From Chelonobacter sp006228105 (GTDB lineage: Bacteria; Pseudomonadota; Gammaproteobacteria; Enterobacterales; Pasteurellaceae): a DNA stretch of 44,538 nt. The DNA lies in assembly GCF_006228105.1 (NCBI RefSeq), contig NZ_VDHH01000008.1. The stretch is one strand, 5' to 3'. The position numbers were made by a program, and so were the translations under genes. The notes under the pieces were generated by a model. It saw only the letters and a list, made by a program, of their open reading frames with translations, was not told the origin of the DNA and did no database searches. Shown here one piece after another: positions 33,371-41,653 of the stretch; positions within the stretch are counted from its first letter, which is position 1; the number at the start of each line of letters is the position of its first letter.

Positions 33371-33395
33371 AAGGGTGGATAGTTAATCCGCCCTT
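33371..33395. terminator. Hairpin between glyA and nhaA (dyad copy C)
   Basis: AAGGGTGGAT (33371-33380) pairs with ATCCGCCCTT (33386-33395) with one G-T pair, then ACTTTTAG. It lies between convergent glyA and nhaA and probably terminates both. The sequence belongs to the same small family as copies A and B. Confidence 0.6.
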
Positions 33396-33410
33396 ACTTT
33401 TAGATTGCTG

Positions 33411-34598
33411 TTAAAGATTTTTCTGGGTAACCGCACTTGAGGTATTGGTGCTGGCACGCAGCAAAACCAGTCCCAAAACGGCGGAGATGGTTGAGCCTAG
33501 CAAAATACCGATGCGTGATAGCGTATTGATACTCTCGCCGGCCTCTTCAAATGCCAGCCCTGATAAGAACATCGACATGGTAAAGCCGATTCCGCACAGC
33601 ACCGAGACGGCAAAAATATGTTTCAAATTCACTAATAATGGCAGTTTGGCAATTTTCAGTTTGATAGCGATAAAGCAGAAACTAAACACGCCCAACGGCT
33701 TGCCGATCAGTAAACCAAGCATGATACCTAATGGCAAGGCGCCCGCGAGCGTTTCCAAATTTACCCCGCCTAGCGGTACGCCGGCATTAGCGAAGGCAAA
33801 AATCGGTAGGATAAAAAATGCCGACCAGGGGTTTAGGGCATGTTCCAGACTCTCTAGCGGGCTGCTGCCGTCTTTGGCGGTAATCGGAATGGTGAAACCG
33901 AGAATGACTCCGGCAAGCGTAGCATGTACCCCTGATTTCAGTACGCAAATCCACAACACCATACCCACAAACAGATAGGCGCACAGCGCACTGATTCGCA
34001 TTCTGTTCATGATGATTAAAATAATCACTGAGAGCCCGGCGCCGAGCATCGCTTCGGTGCTCAAACCATGGGCGAAGAACAATGCGATCACGATAATCGC
34101 CCCTAAGTCGTCAATAATGGCTAATGCCAGCAAGAATATTTTAAGGGGTAGCGGAACCCGTTTGCCTAGTAGTGCCATAATTCCCAGTGCAAAGGCGATA
34201 TCGGTCGCCATTGGAATAGCCCAACCTTCCATCGCAACCGGATCATTAAAATTGAAAAAAGTAAACACTAACGCCGGGACAACCATGCCGCCCAGTGCGG
34301 CTAAGACCGGTAAAATTGCTTGTTGATAGGAAGAAAGCGAACCTAAAACAATTTCACGCTTCACCTCCAAGCCAACTAAAACGAAGAAAACGGCCATTAG
34401 CCCGTCGTTGACCCACAATAAAAACGGCTTGGCAATGCCTTGTTCACCAAATTGCACGACAACTGGGGTATTCAACAATTCGAAATAATAAGGGGATAAA
34501 AAACTGTTGGCAAAAATCAATGCCAATGCTGATGTGGCCAAGAGTGTGATCCCACCGGCAGACTCCAGCTTCAAAAATTTTCCGATAAATGATTGCAT
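33411..34598 (-). CDS. nhaA: Na+/H+ antiporter NhaA
   Basis: Inner-membrane electrogenic antiporter for sodium and pH homeostasis. The 395-aa protein has about twelve membrane helices. The ion-binding pair falls in AIIDDLGAI at Asp163/Asp164, the same numbers as in E. coli NhaA. Other family motifs are VNDGLMAVFFVLVGLEVKRE and ATDIAFALG. AAGGA lies before ATG 34598. Single gene convergent with glyA. It contains long antisense open frames, which I regard as chance. Confidence 0.96.
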   Translation of the reverse strand: MQSFIGKFLKLESAGGITLLATSALALIFANSFLSPYYFELLNTPVVVQFGEQGIAKPFLLWVNDGLMAVFFVLVGLEVKREIVLGSLSSYQQAILPVLAALGGMVVPALVFTFFNFNDPVAMEGWAIPMATDIAFALGIMALLGKRVPLPLKIFLLALAIIDDLGAIIVIALFFAHGLSTEAMLGAGLSVIILIIMNRMRISALCAYLFVGMVLWICVLKSGVHATLAGVILGFTIPITAKDGSSPLESLEHALNPWSAFFILPIFAFANAGVPLGGVNLETLAGALPLGIMLGLLIGKPLGVFSFCFIAIKLKIAKLPLLVNLKHIFAVSVLCGIGFTMSMFLSGLAFEEAGESINTLSRIGILLGSTISAVLGLVLLRASTNTSSAVTQKNL

Positions 34599-34857
34599 AC
34601 ATATCCTTCTATAACCGATAAAACATAAGGTTATAGCATATAACAGCCCGGATAATGATTAAAGAAAAACAGGATTTTATTCACTGCTTTTTTATTAGAA
34701 ATGTAATAAAAATGTGAATTTTATAAAATTCTTGTCACGAACAGATTGACAGGCAATAGCCTTAATGGTTATTGTCAAGTCGGCTTCATTTCGTGTTGTG
34801 GTGTAAAATATTGAATGGTTAAGAGCGGTTTTACGGTTATTTTTGGGTAAATTTTAT

Positions 34858-34869
34858 CTTATCGATAAG
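34858..34869. promoter_or_regulatory. 12-bp palindrome overlapping the ribosome site of the TRAP receptor gene
   Basis: CTTATCGATAAG is a perfect palindrome ending inside the Shine-Dalgarno AAGGGGA, 9 nt before the ATG. It could be a repressor operator or an mRNA fold that masks the ribosome site. An imperfect dyad (CAATAGCC / GGTTATTG) lies further upstream at 34754-34774. Confidence 0.35.
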
Positions 34870-34878
34870 GGGAAAATT

Positions 34879-35862
34879 ATGAAAAAAATGAAAGCATCAT
34901 TTATGCTTGTCGCAACGGCAGCATTGGGATTATTGTTGAGTGCCTGTGGTGAGAAACAAGCACCATCGACAGCCGAGACAACGGGGGTGCAGAGTAAATT
35001 TATCACGATTGCAACCGGTGGGGCATCAGGTCCTTACAATATTATTGCCACCACGTTGGCGGAAGTTTATAGCAAAGACTTAAACACCAACTCCAAAACA
35101 CAAACCACGGGTGCTTCAGTTGAGAACATCAACTTGCTGAATCAGAAAAAAGTGGAAATGGCATTTTTGATGAGCGATGTGCTCAGTGATGCGGTGAACG
35201 GTGTCGGCAATTTTCCGAATAAAATTGATAATGTTAGTCAAATTGCCGCACTTTACCCGAACTATGTGCAGATTGTAACTTCAAAACGTACAGGAATTGA
35301 AACCATCAGCGATCTGAAAGGCAAACGTGTGGCAACCGGGGCACAGAATTCCGGGGTGGAGGTCAATGCACGGAATTTGTTGGAAGGATTTGGCATTAGT
35401 TACAATGATATCACCGTGGATTATCTGGGTTATGCCGAAGCGGCGGATGCATTGAAATCCGGTAAGATTGATGCGGCATTCTTGACCAGCGGCCTGCCAA
35501 ACTCTTCCTTGATGGAATTGCAACAAGGTTTTGATCTGCAAATTGTCAGCATTCCGGCGGATGGTTTGGCAGAAGTAATCAAAACAAAACCGTATTTTAA
35601 TGCAATGGAGATCCCCGCAGGGACTTATGGCAATACCGATCCGATTGCAACCGCAGCGATTAAAAATGCGTTGGCGGTACGTTCTGATTTGAGCGAAGAG
35701 GATGTATATAAATTAACCAAAACGTTTTTTGAGAGCCTGCCGCAATTGCAAACCGCACATCAGGCAGCCAAAGACATCAATTTGCAAAGTGCGCAACAAG
35801 GATTGGTTGCACCACTGCATCCGGGCGCAAAGAAATACTATGATGAAGTGAATGCCAAATAG
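34879..35862 (+). CDS. TAXI-family TRAP transporter solute receptor, predicted lipoprotein
   Basis: Ligand-binding protein of a tripartite ATP-independent transporter, 327 aa. A lipobox LLSAC puts the lipidated cysteine at residue 23, followed by Gly at +2, so it should be a lipoprotein and not a free periplasmic protein. The TAXI family features are FITIATGGASGPYNIIATTL and TTGASVENINLLNQKKVEMAF. ATG 34879 has AAGGGGA upstream; a TTG at 34843 is in frame but unlikely. It heads a three-gene operon with a DUF1850 protein and a fused TRAP permease. Ligand unknown; TAXI receptors often bind glutamate-like or other carboxylates. Confidence 0.9.
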   Translation: MKKMKASFMLVATAALGLLLSACGEKQAPSTAETTGVQSKFITIATGGASGPYNIIATTLAEVYSKDLNTNSKTQTTGASVENINLLNQKKVEMAFLMSDVLSDAVNGVGNFPNKIDNVSQIAALYPNYVQIVTSKRTGIETISDLKGKRVATGAQNSGVEVNARNLLEGFGISYNDITVDYLGYAEAADALKSGKIDAAFLTSGLPNSSLMELQQGFDLQIVSIPADGLAEVIKTKPYFNAMEIPAGTYGNTDPIATAAIKNALAVRSDLSEEDVYKLTKTFFESLPQLQTAHQAAKDINLQSAQQGLVAPLHPGAKKYYDEVNAK

Positions 35863-35868
35863 ACACTA

Positions 35869-36360
35869 ATGCAGACCGTAATCACAGGCAAAGGCGCAAA
35901 GATTCTGTTATTGATCTTGACCGCACTTGCCTGTTTTTTGCCGCTAAAAAAAGTGTTTTGGGTAAGTGCTGTTGAGCGGCAATGTTATTTGGACAGTCCG
36001 GATTTTGAATTGCGTTGGCGTCACTCGGTGGAGCATCAGTGGTGGCGTGAGCATTATCGGCGTGATGGTGAGGGAATTTTACTTGATCAAACCCTATTCC
36101 AAACCTTTGGTGCCGGCACGCCGTCACAAGGGGAACTGCTGCCGACAACACATGACTATGTGGGCTATCGACAGCATATTTATTTGCATGAAATTAATTG
36201 GGTGGTCTCTAACAATATGCAGGGCAGCCTGAGTACACAACGGCAGGATATTCCGTTGTATCAGTTAGTTCCGGATTACACTGTGGTTCGGATAGAACCT
36301 TCTCGGATAGCATTTATTGATTTTTTATGGGGGACGTCGTGTTATGACTGGGCAAGTTAG
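35869..36360 (+). CDS. DUF1850 protein of the TAXI-TRAP operon
   Basis: A 163-aa protein with one N-terminal membrane helix (about residues 10-27) and a periplasmic domain carrying the DUF1850 signature ELRWRHSVEHQWWRE and the FGAGTPSQG segment. DUF1850 proteins are regularly encoded beside TAXI-type TRAP permeases and probably assist transport, but their role is not established. The gap to the receptor gene is 6 nt, and its end overlaps the permease start by 17 nt, so the three proteins are made together. Confidence 0.85.
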   Translation: MQTVITGKGAKILLLILTALACFLPLKKVFWVSAVERQCYLDSPDFELRWRHSVEHQWWREHYRRDGEGILLDQTLFQTFGAGTPSQGELLPTTHDYVGYRQHIYLHEINWVVSNNMQGSLSTQRQDIPLYQLVPDYTVVRIEPSRIAFIDFLWGTSCYDWAS

Positions 36361-38335
36361 CCAAAATGCGGCTACATTAGGTAGCAAAGAGCAGCAGATT
36401 TTAGAAAAATATGATCGCGAGTCGGTGACCCGACAGTTAAAGTGCGGTTGGAATAAGCAATTTATCAGCCTGTTGGCGGTTTTTTATTCTTTATTTCATC
36501 TGTATATCACCTTTTATCCGATGCCGACCCTGCTACAGCGTGCAATTCACGTGGCGGTCGGATGTGCGCTGATTTTTTTGATTTATCCGGCAGGCAAAAA
36601 CAGCCGTCGTGATCAAGTGGCGTGGTATGAATGGCTGTGGCTTGTTGCGGCACTAGCCGGAGCAGGATATTTAATTTATCAATATCAAGCAATTATGACG
36701 GTGCGTGGTGGTATTCCGAATACTGAAGATATTATTTTTGCTATTTTGACCGTGATTGTAGTGCTGGAAGCCGCACGACGGATCACCGGTTGGGTGCTGG
36801 TGATTTTTGCGTTGATTTTTCTGCTTTACCCGTTCATCAGCTCAATGGGTTTTATGCCGGACAGATTACTCACCCGACCGTATGATATCGGTGATATTTT
36901 CGGGCAATTGTATTTGAAAACGGAGGGGCTTTACTCTTCGGCTACCGGTGCTTCGGTGACCTTTATTTTCCTGTTTATCCTGTTCGGGGCGTTTTTGGGC
37001 AAGTCGGGTATGGGGCAGTTGTTTAACGATTTAGCGTTGGCGATTGCCGGTGATAAGCAGGGTGGACCGGCAAAAGTAGCGGTGATTTCCAGTGGTTTTA
37101 TGGGCAGTATCAACGGCGCTGCGGTGGCGAATGTGGTCAGCACCGGGGCGTTTACGATTCCATTGATGAAAAAGATTGGCTATCACAAAAACTTTGCCGG
37201 GGCGGTGGAAGCCAGTGCTTCGGTCGGCGGACAAATCTTACCGCCGATTATGGGGGCGAGTGCGTTTATTATGGCGGAAACCACGGGGGTTAGTTACGGT
37301 ACGATTGCGTTAGCGGCCCTATTTCCGGCATTGCTGTATTATATCGGGGTGATAGCGCAAGTGCATTTTCGTGCCGGAAAACGCAATTTGAAAGGACTTT
37401 CCAAAGATCAATTACCACGCCTGAAAGCCGTGATGAAAGCACGCGGGCATATGTTGCTGCCGATTTTTGCCTTGGTCTATTTCCTGATTCAATCGGTACC
37501 CATCGGCTATGCAGCGACCTATACTATCGGCATTACCGTATTAGTCAGCCAGTTACGCCAAGAGACCCGAATGGGGCTGAAAGATATTTGGGCGGCACTG
37601 GAAGACGGTGCCAAACAGGCGCTGCCGGTGATGGCAGCTTGTGCGGTGGTCGGTATTGTGATCGGTGTGGTCAATCTGACCAGCTTCGGCACGGTGATGA
37701 CCTCCTCGATTGTGACCTTAGGAGCCGGATCGTTATTGCTGACCCTGATTTTAACCATGCTGGCATCGATGGTACTGGGCATGGGTTTGCCGTCGATTCC
37801 GGCCTATATCATCACCGCTACCATGGCGGCGCCAGCATTGGCAGTGTTTGATGTGCCGGTGTTGGTGGCGCACATGTTTGTGTTCTATTTTGGTATTTTC
37901 GCCAATATCACCCCACCGGTTGCACTGGCGGCCTTTGCCGGTGCCGGGATTGCTGGCGGTGATCCGATGAAAACCGGCTGGCAGTCGTTGCGTTTGGCAT
38001 TGGCGGGATTTATTGTGCCGTTTATGTTCGTGTATAACCCGAATATGCTGATGATTGATGTCACCGATGTTGCTGTAACTGCCCGCACTTTCCCGTTGCC
38101 GGATATTTGGGTGATTGTCAGTGTAGTCGCAACGGGAATCATTGGGGTTCTGGGGTTATCGGCCGCAGTCGAAGGCTATTTCAAAAATCCGATCGTAAGC
38201 TGGCAGCGGATAATTCTGGCAGTGGGATCTTTAATGTTGATCGTACCGGAGCCTATCACCGATTTAATCGGGGTGGTGATCGTCGGTTTGATGGTGTGGT
38301 TGAATTACCGCAGTATTCAACCCCCGTCATCATAA
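36344..38335 (+). CDS. TRAP transporter permease, fused 4TM (DctQ) / 12TM (DctM)
   Basis: Inner-membrane permease of 663 aa driven by an ion gradient. The N-terminal region (about residues 40-190) has the four helices of the small DctQ-type subunit; the rest has the DctM-type large subunit with segments such as GSINGAAVANVVSTGAFTIP, GGQILPPIMGASAFIMAE and GMGLPSIPAYIITA. ATG 36344 is preferred to TTG 36317 because of GGGGGACG upstream and the typical operon overlap. The operon ends at an uptake-signal terminator. Confidence 0.93.
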   Translation: MTGQVSQNAATLGSKEQQILEKYDRESVTRQLKCGWNKQFISLLAVFYSLFHLYITFYPMPTLLQRAIHVAVGCALIFLIYPAGKNSRRDQVAWYEWLWLVAALAGAGYLIYQYQAIMTVRGGIPNTEDIIFAILTVIVVLEAARRITGWVLVIFALIFLLYPFISSMGFMPDRLLTRPYDIGDIFGQLYLKTEGLYSSATGASVTFIFLFILFGAFLGKSGMGQLFNDLALAIAGDKQGGPAKVAVISSGFMGSINGAAVANVVSTGAFTIPLMKKIGYHKNFAGAVEASASVGGQILPPIMGASAFIMAETTGVSYGTIALAALFPALLYYIGVIAQVHFRAGKRNLKGLSKDQLPRLKAVMKARGHMLLPIFALVYFLIQSVPIGYAATYTIGITVLVSQLRQETRMGLKDIWAALEDGAKQALPVMAACAVVGIVIGVVNLTSFGTVMTSSIVTLGAGSLLLTLILTMLASMVLGMGLPSIPAYIITATMAAPALAVFDVPVLVAHMFVFYFGIFANITPPVALAAFAGAGIAGGDPMKTGWQSLRLALAGFIVPFMFVYNPNMLMIDVTDVAVTARTFPLPDIWVIVSVVATGIIGVLGLSAAVEGYFKNPIVSWQRIILAVGSLMLIVPEPITDLIGVVIVGLMVWLNYRSIQPPSS

Positions 38336-38362
38336 GATTGCACCACTGACTATTTTCACAGC

Positions 38363-38398
38363 AAGTGCGGTTCGGCAGACCGCACTTTTGTTTTGCCA
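38363..38398 (+). terminator. Uptake-signal terminator of the TRAP operon
   Basis: AAGTGCGGT (38363-38371) and ACCGCACTT (38379-38387) with a 7-nt loop, followed by TTGTTTTG. Confidence 0.75.
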
Positions 38399-38468
38399 GT
38401 TATTTTTCTACTGCTTTTTTTCTTATTTCACGGCATAATTCCGATATGATTTTGTTTTAAGGAAATTT

Positions 38469-39095
38469 ATGCAAAAAGGTCATCTCTATATCGTGTCGGC
38501 GCCAAGTGGCGCGGGAAAGTCGTCGCTGATTTCAGCGTTGTTGCAACAGCTCCCTCCCGGCAAAGCACGGGTTTCGGTGTCGCATACCACCCGCCAACCA
38601 CGCCCCGGTGAGCAGCACGGCACACATTATTATTTTAGTGGTGTGGATGAATTTGAAAACTTGATTACACAAGGGCTGTTTTTGGAATACGCCAATGTGT
38701 TCGGCAACTACTACGGCACATCGATTCCGATGATCGAGCAAAATTTAGCACAGGGCATTGATGTATTTTTAGACATTGACTGGCAAGGCGCACAGCAAGT
38801 GCGGTCAAAAATGCCGGACTGTAAAAGTATTTTTATTTTGCCACCGTCTTTGCAAGAGCTGGAACGTCGCTTGGTCGGACGCGGGCAGGACTCTGCTGCG
38901 GTGATTGCCGAGCGGATGGCGAAAGCGATTAGTGAGATGGAGCATTATCACGAGTATGATTATTTGATTATTAATGATAATTTTGAGGATTCCGTCGAAG
39001 AGATCAAGGCAATTTTGCTGGCGGAAAAGGTCAGCCTGAAAGCGCAGCAGCAAAATCACCAATTATTAATTCAGCAATTACTGGCGAAATCATAG
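38469..39095 (+). CDS. gmk: Guanylate kinase
   Basis: Phosphorylates GMP to GDP. The 208-aa protein has the P-loop SAPSGAGKSS at the N-terminus, the GMP-binding region SHTTRQPRPGE with YYF following, and the lid RRLVGRGQD. AAGGAAA precedes the ATG. It heads gmk-rpoZ-spoT-recG, an order shared with H. influenzae, linking guanine nucleotide supply to ppGpp metabolism. Confidence 0.97.
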   Translation: MQKGHLYIVSAPSGAGKSSLISALLQQLPPGKARVSVSHTTRQPRPGEQHGTHYYFSGVDEFENLITQGLFLEYANVFGNYYGTSIPMIEQNLAQGIDVFLDIDWQGAQQVRSKMPDCKSIFILPPSLQELERRLVGRGQDSAAVIAERMAKAISEMEHYHEYDYLIINDNFEDSVEEIKAILLAEKVSLKAQQQNHQLLIQQLLAKS

Positions 39096-39176
39096 CAGCT
39101 TTAGTATCATATAACGTTTTTAACAATAAATTCGCCAGGCAACTATTCAGGGCGTTCGATCAGTGGAGAAATAATT

Positions 39177-39461
39177 ATGGCACGAGTGACAGTGCAAGAT
39201 GCAGTAGAAAAAATCGGTAACCGTTTTGATTTGATTTTGACGGCTTCCCGTCGTGCAAGACAATTACAGTCTAATGTGCGTGAGCCGTTGGTTGAGCCTG
39301 AAAATGACAAGCCGACCGTGATTGCCTTGAGAGAAATCGAAAAAGGCTTGATCAATAATGAGATTATGGACAAACAAGATCGTTTTGAACAATTGGAACA
39401 AGAAACAGCTGAAATCCATGCGGTTTCGCTACTGTCGGATTCCACGCCAACCGCACTTTAA
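39177..39461 (+). CDS. rpoZ: RNA polymerase omega subunit
   Basis: Small RNA polymerase subunit that helps assemble beta-prime and forms part of a ppGpp-binding site. The 94-aa protein starts MARVTVQDAVEKIGNRFDL, followed by RARQLQ and VIALREIEKGLI. GGAGAAA lies before the ATG. It is 48 nt from the spoT start; a single uptake signal lies at its 3' end. Confidence 0.97.
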   Translation: MARVTVQDAVEKIGNRFDLILTASRRARQLQSNVREPLVEPENDKPTVIALREIEKGLINNEIMDKQDRFEQLEQETAEIHAVSLLSDSTPTAL

Positions 39462-39509
39462 GAGAGTTTATTGCAGTTTGTTAATCCTTAATTAACGGGC
39501 AGGTGTCAT

Positions 39510-41642
39510 TTGTATCTATTCGAAAGCTTAAATCGCATCATTGAAGGCTATTTGCCGCCGGAACAGATTGAGTTGGTCAAGCAGGCATATGTTGTTGCTC
39601 GTGATGCCCATGAGGGCGTGACTCGCTCCAGCGGCGAGCCGTATATTACCCACCCTGTGGCGGTGGCGTCGATTATCGCCGAGATGAAATTGGATCACGA
39701 AGCGGTGATGGCGGCGTTGCTGCATGATGTGATCGAAGATACGCCTTACACTGAAGAGCAACTAACTCAATCGTTTGGGCGTAGTGTGGCGGAGATTGTC
39801 GAAGGCGTTTCGAAGCTGGATAAACTGAAATTCAGAACCCGTAAAGAAGCCGAAACCGAAAATTTCCGCAAAATGATTTTGGCGATGACTAAAGATATTC
39901 GGGTGGTATTGATCAAACTCGCCGACCGCACTCACAATATGCGAACGTTGGGATCATTGCGTCCCGACAAGCGGCGACGTATTGCCAAAGAGACCTTAGA
40001 AATCTACAGCCCGCTGGCACATCGCTTGGGGATCGAACACATTAAAAACGAATTGGAAGATCTTGGCTTTGAGGCATTGCATCCCAATCGTTATCAAGTG
40101 CTGCAAAAAGTGATCCAAGCTGCACGTGGCAACCGCAAAGAGATGATTCAACGAATCGCTGACGAAATTAAAGGACGCTTGGACGATGTCGGTATTCAGG
40201 CACGGGTGTTCGGGCGTGAGAAACATCTGTATTCGATTTACCAGAAAATGCGCTTAAAAGAGCAGCGTTTTCACTCGATTATGGATATTTATGCCTTTCG
40301 ATCAATAGTGCATGACGTGGACACCTGCTACCGTGTGCTTGGGCAGATGCACGGTTTGTATAAACCGCGCCCGGGACGCGTGAAAGATTATATTGCGATT
40401 CCGAAAGCCAACGGTTACCAATCGTTGCACACTTCGATGATCGGGCCACACGGCGTGCCGGTTGAAGTGCAGATCCGAACCGAAGATATGGATCAGATGG
40501 CGGAAATGGGGGTGGCGGCACACTGGGCATATAAACAAGGCAGCGAAGTTAAAAATACCACCGCACAAATTCGCGCCCAACGTTGGCTGCAAAGTTTGAT
40601 TGAATTGCAGCAAAGTTCCGGTAATTCGTTGGAGTTTATCGAAAGCGTAAAATCGGATATGTTCCCGGACGAAATTTATGTGTTTACGCCGAAAGGGCGA
40701 ATCGTCGAGTTACCGACCGGAGCAACTGCGATTGATTTTGCTTATGCGGTACATTCTGATATCGGTCAAACCTGCATTGGCGCCCGAGTTGATCGCGTGC
40801 CCTATCCATTGTCGCAACCGCTGGAAAGCGGGCAAACGGTGGAAGTGATCACAGCACCATCCGCGCGTCCAAGTGCGGGTTGGTTGAATTTTGTGGTTAC
40901 AGCCAAGGCGCGTTCTAAAATCCGTCAGACTTTGAAAAGCCTGCGCCGTGACGAGTCGGTAGTGCTCGGTAAGCGCCAGTTAATTCATTCGCTTTCGCCA
41001 TATAAATTAGATGATATCGATCAGCTGCGACTGCAACGCATGCTGGCGGAAATGAAGTTGGATACGTTTGATGATTTGTTAGCAGAAATTGGTCTGGGTA
41101 ATCATATGAGTGCGGTAATTGCGCATGCGCTACTCGGCGAAAAGATTGCGATTGATACCGACGGCATTCCGAATAATCAACGTGATTCAAATAACTTGGT
41201 GATTAAAGGGGCGGAAGGTCTGCTGACCAGTTGCGCCAAATGTTGTCATCCGGTGCCGGGTGATCCAATTATTGCTTTTGTCAGTCCCGGCAAAGGTTTG
41301 GTAGTACACCATGCGTCCTGCTCCAATATCGTGCGTGAGAGCCAAAATCAACCGGAACATTTTACCTCGGTCGAGTGGGAAAAAAGTGAAAATACGGCGG
41401 AATTTGATGCGGAATTGCGGATTGAAGTGGTGAATAAACAAGGCATTCTGGCCAATTTGACGTCGGCAATCGCCACCACTGGCAGTAATATCAAAAGTAT
41501 TGTCACAGAAGAGCGTGAGGGGCGCGTCTATTTTGTCACACTACTGATTGCAACCCACAATCTTACGCAGCTTAACAGTATCATCAAAAAACTCAGTTCG
41601 GTTTCCGGTGTGATTGAGATCGTTCGCAATATCAACGAATAA
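39510..41642 (+). CDS. spoT: Bifunctional (p)ppGpp synthetase/hydrolase SpoT
   Basis: Controls the alarmone ppGpp. The 710-aa protein has an N-terminal HD hydrolase domain (His72-Asp73 in LLHDVIEDT), a synthetase domain containing GREKHLYSIYQKM and PKANGYQSLHTSM, a TGS domain (about residues 390-450, DEIYVFTPKGRIVELPTGAT), and a C-terminal ACT domain. The start is TTG, with GCAGGTG upstream; the encoded MYLFESLN is the conserved SpoT N-terminus, so this is reliable. In E. coli trmH lies between spoT and recG; here recG follows after 11 nt. Confidence 0.97.
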   Translation: MYLFESLNRIIEGYLPPEQIELVKQAYVVARDAHEGVTRSSGEPYITHPVAVASIIAEMKLDHEAVMAALLHDVIEDTPYTEEQLTQSFGRSVAEIVEGVSKLDKLKFRTRKEAETENFRKMILAMTKDIRVVLIKLADRTHNMRTLGSLRPDKRRRIAKETLEIYSPLAHRLGIEHIKNELEDLGFEALHPNRYQVLQKVIQAARGNRKEMIQRIADEIKGRLDDVGIQARVFGREKHLYSIYQKMRLKEQRFHSIMDIYAFRSIVHDVDTCYRVLGQMHGLYKPRPGRVKDYIAIPKANGYQSLHTSMIGPHGVPVEVQIRTEDMDQMAEMGVAAHWAYKQGSEVKNTTAQIRAQRWLQSLIELQQSSGNSLEFIESVKSDMFPDEIYVFTPKGRIVELPTGATAIDFAYAVHSDIGQTCIGARVDRVPYPLSQPLESGQTVEVITAPSARPSAGWLNFVVTAKARSKIRQTLKSLRRDESVVLGKRQLIHSLSPYKLDDIDQLRLQRMLAEMKLDTFDDLLAEIGLGNHMSAVIAHALLGEKIAIDTDGIPNNQRDSNNLVIKGAEGLLTSCAKCCHPVPGDPIIAFVSPGKGLVVHHASCSNIVRESQNQPEHFTSVEWEKSENTAEFDAELRIEVVNKQGILANLTSAIATTGSNIKSIVTEEREGRVYFVTLLIATHNLTQLNSIIKKLSSVSGVIEIVRNINE

Positions 41643-41653
41643 GGCTGCATAAT

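Noticed and set aside
33445..33978. 177-codon open frame antisense to nhaA
   Set aside because: It lies wholly within the clearly assigned nhaA on the opposite strand, has low-complexity composition rich in Pro, Ser, Lys and Ile, and no ribosome site; it is a codon-bias shadow.
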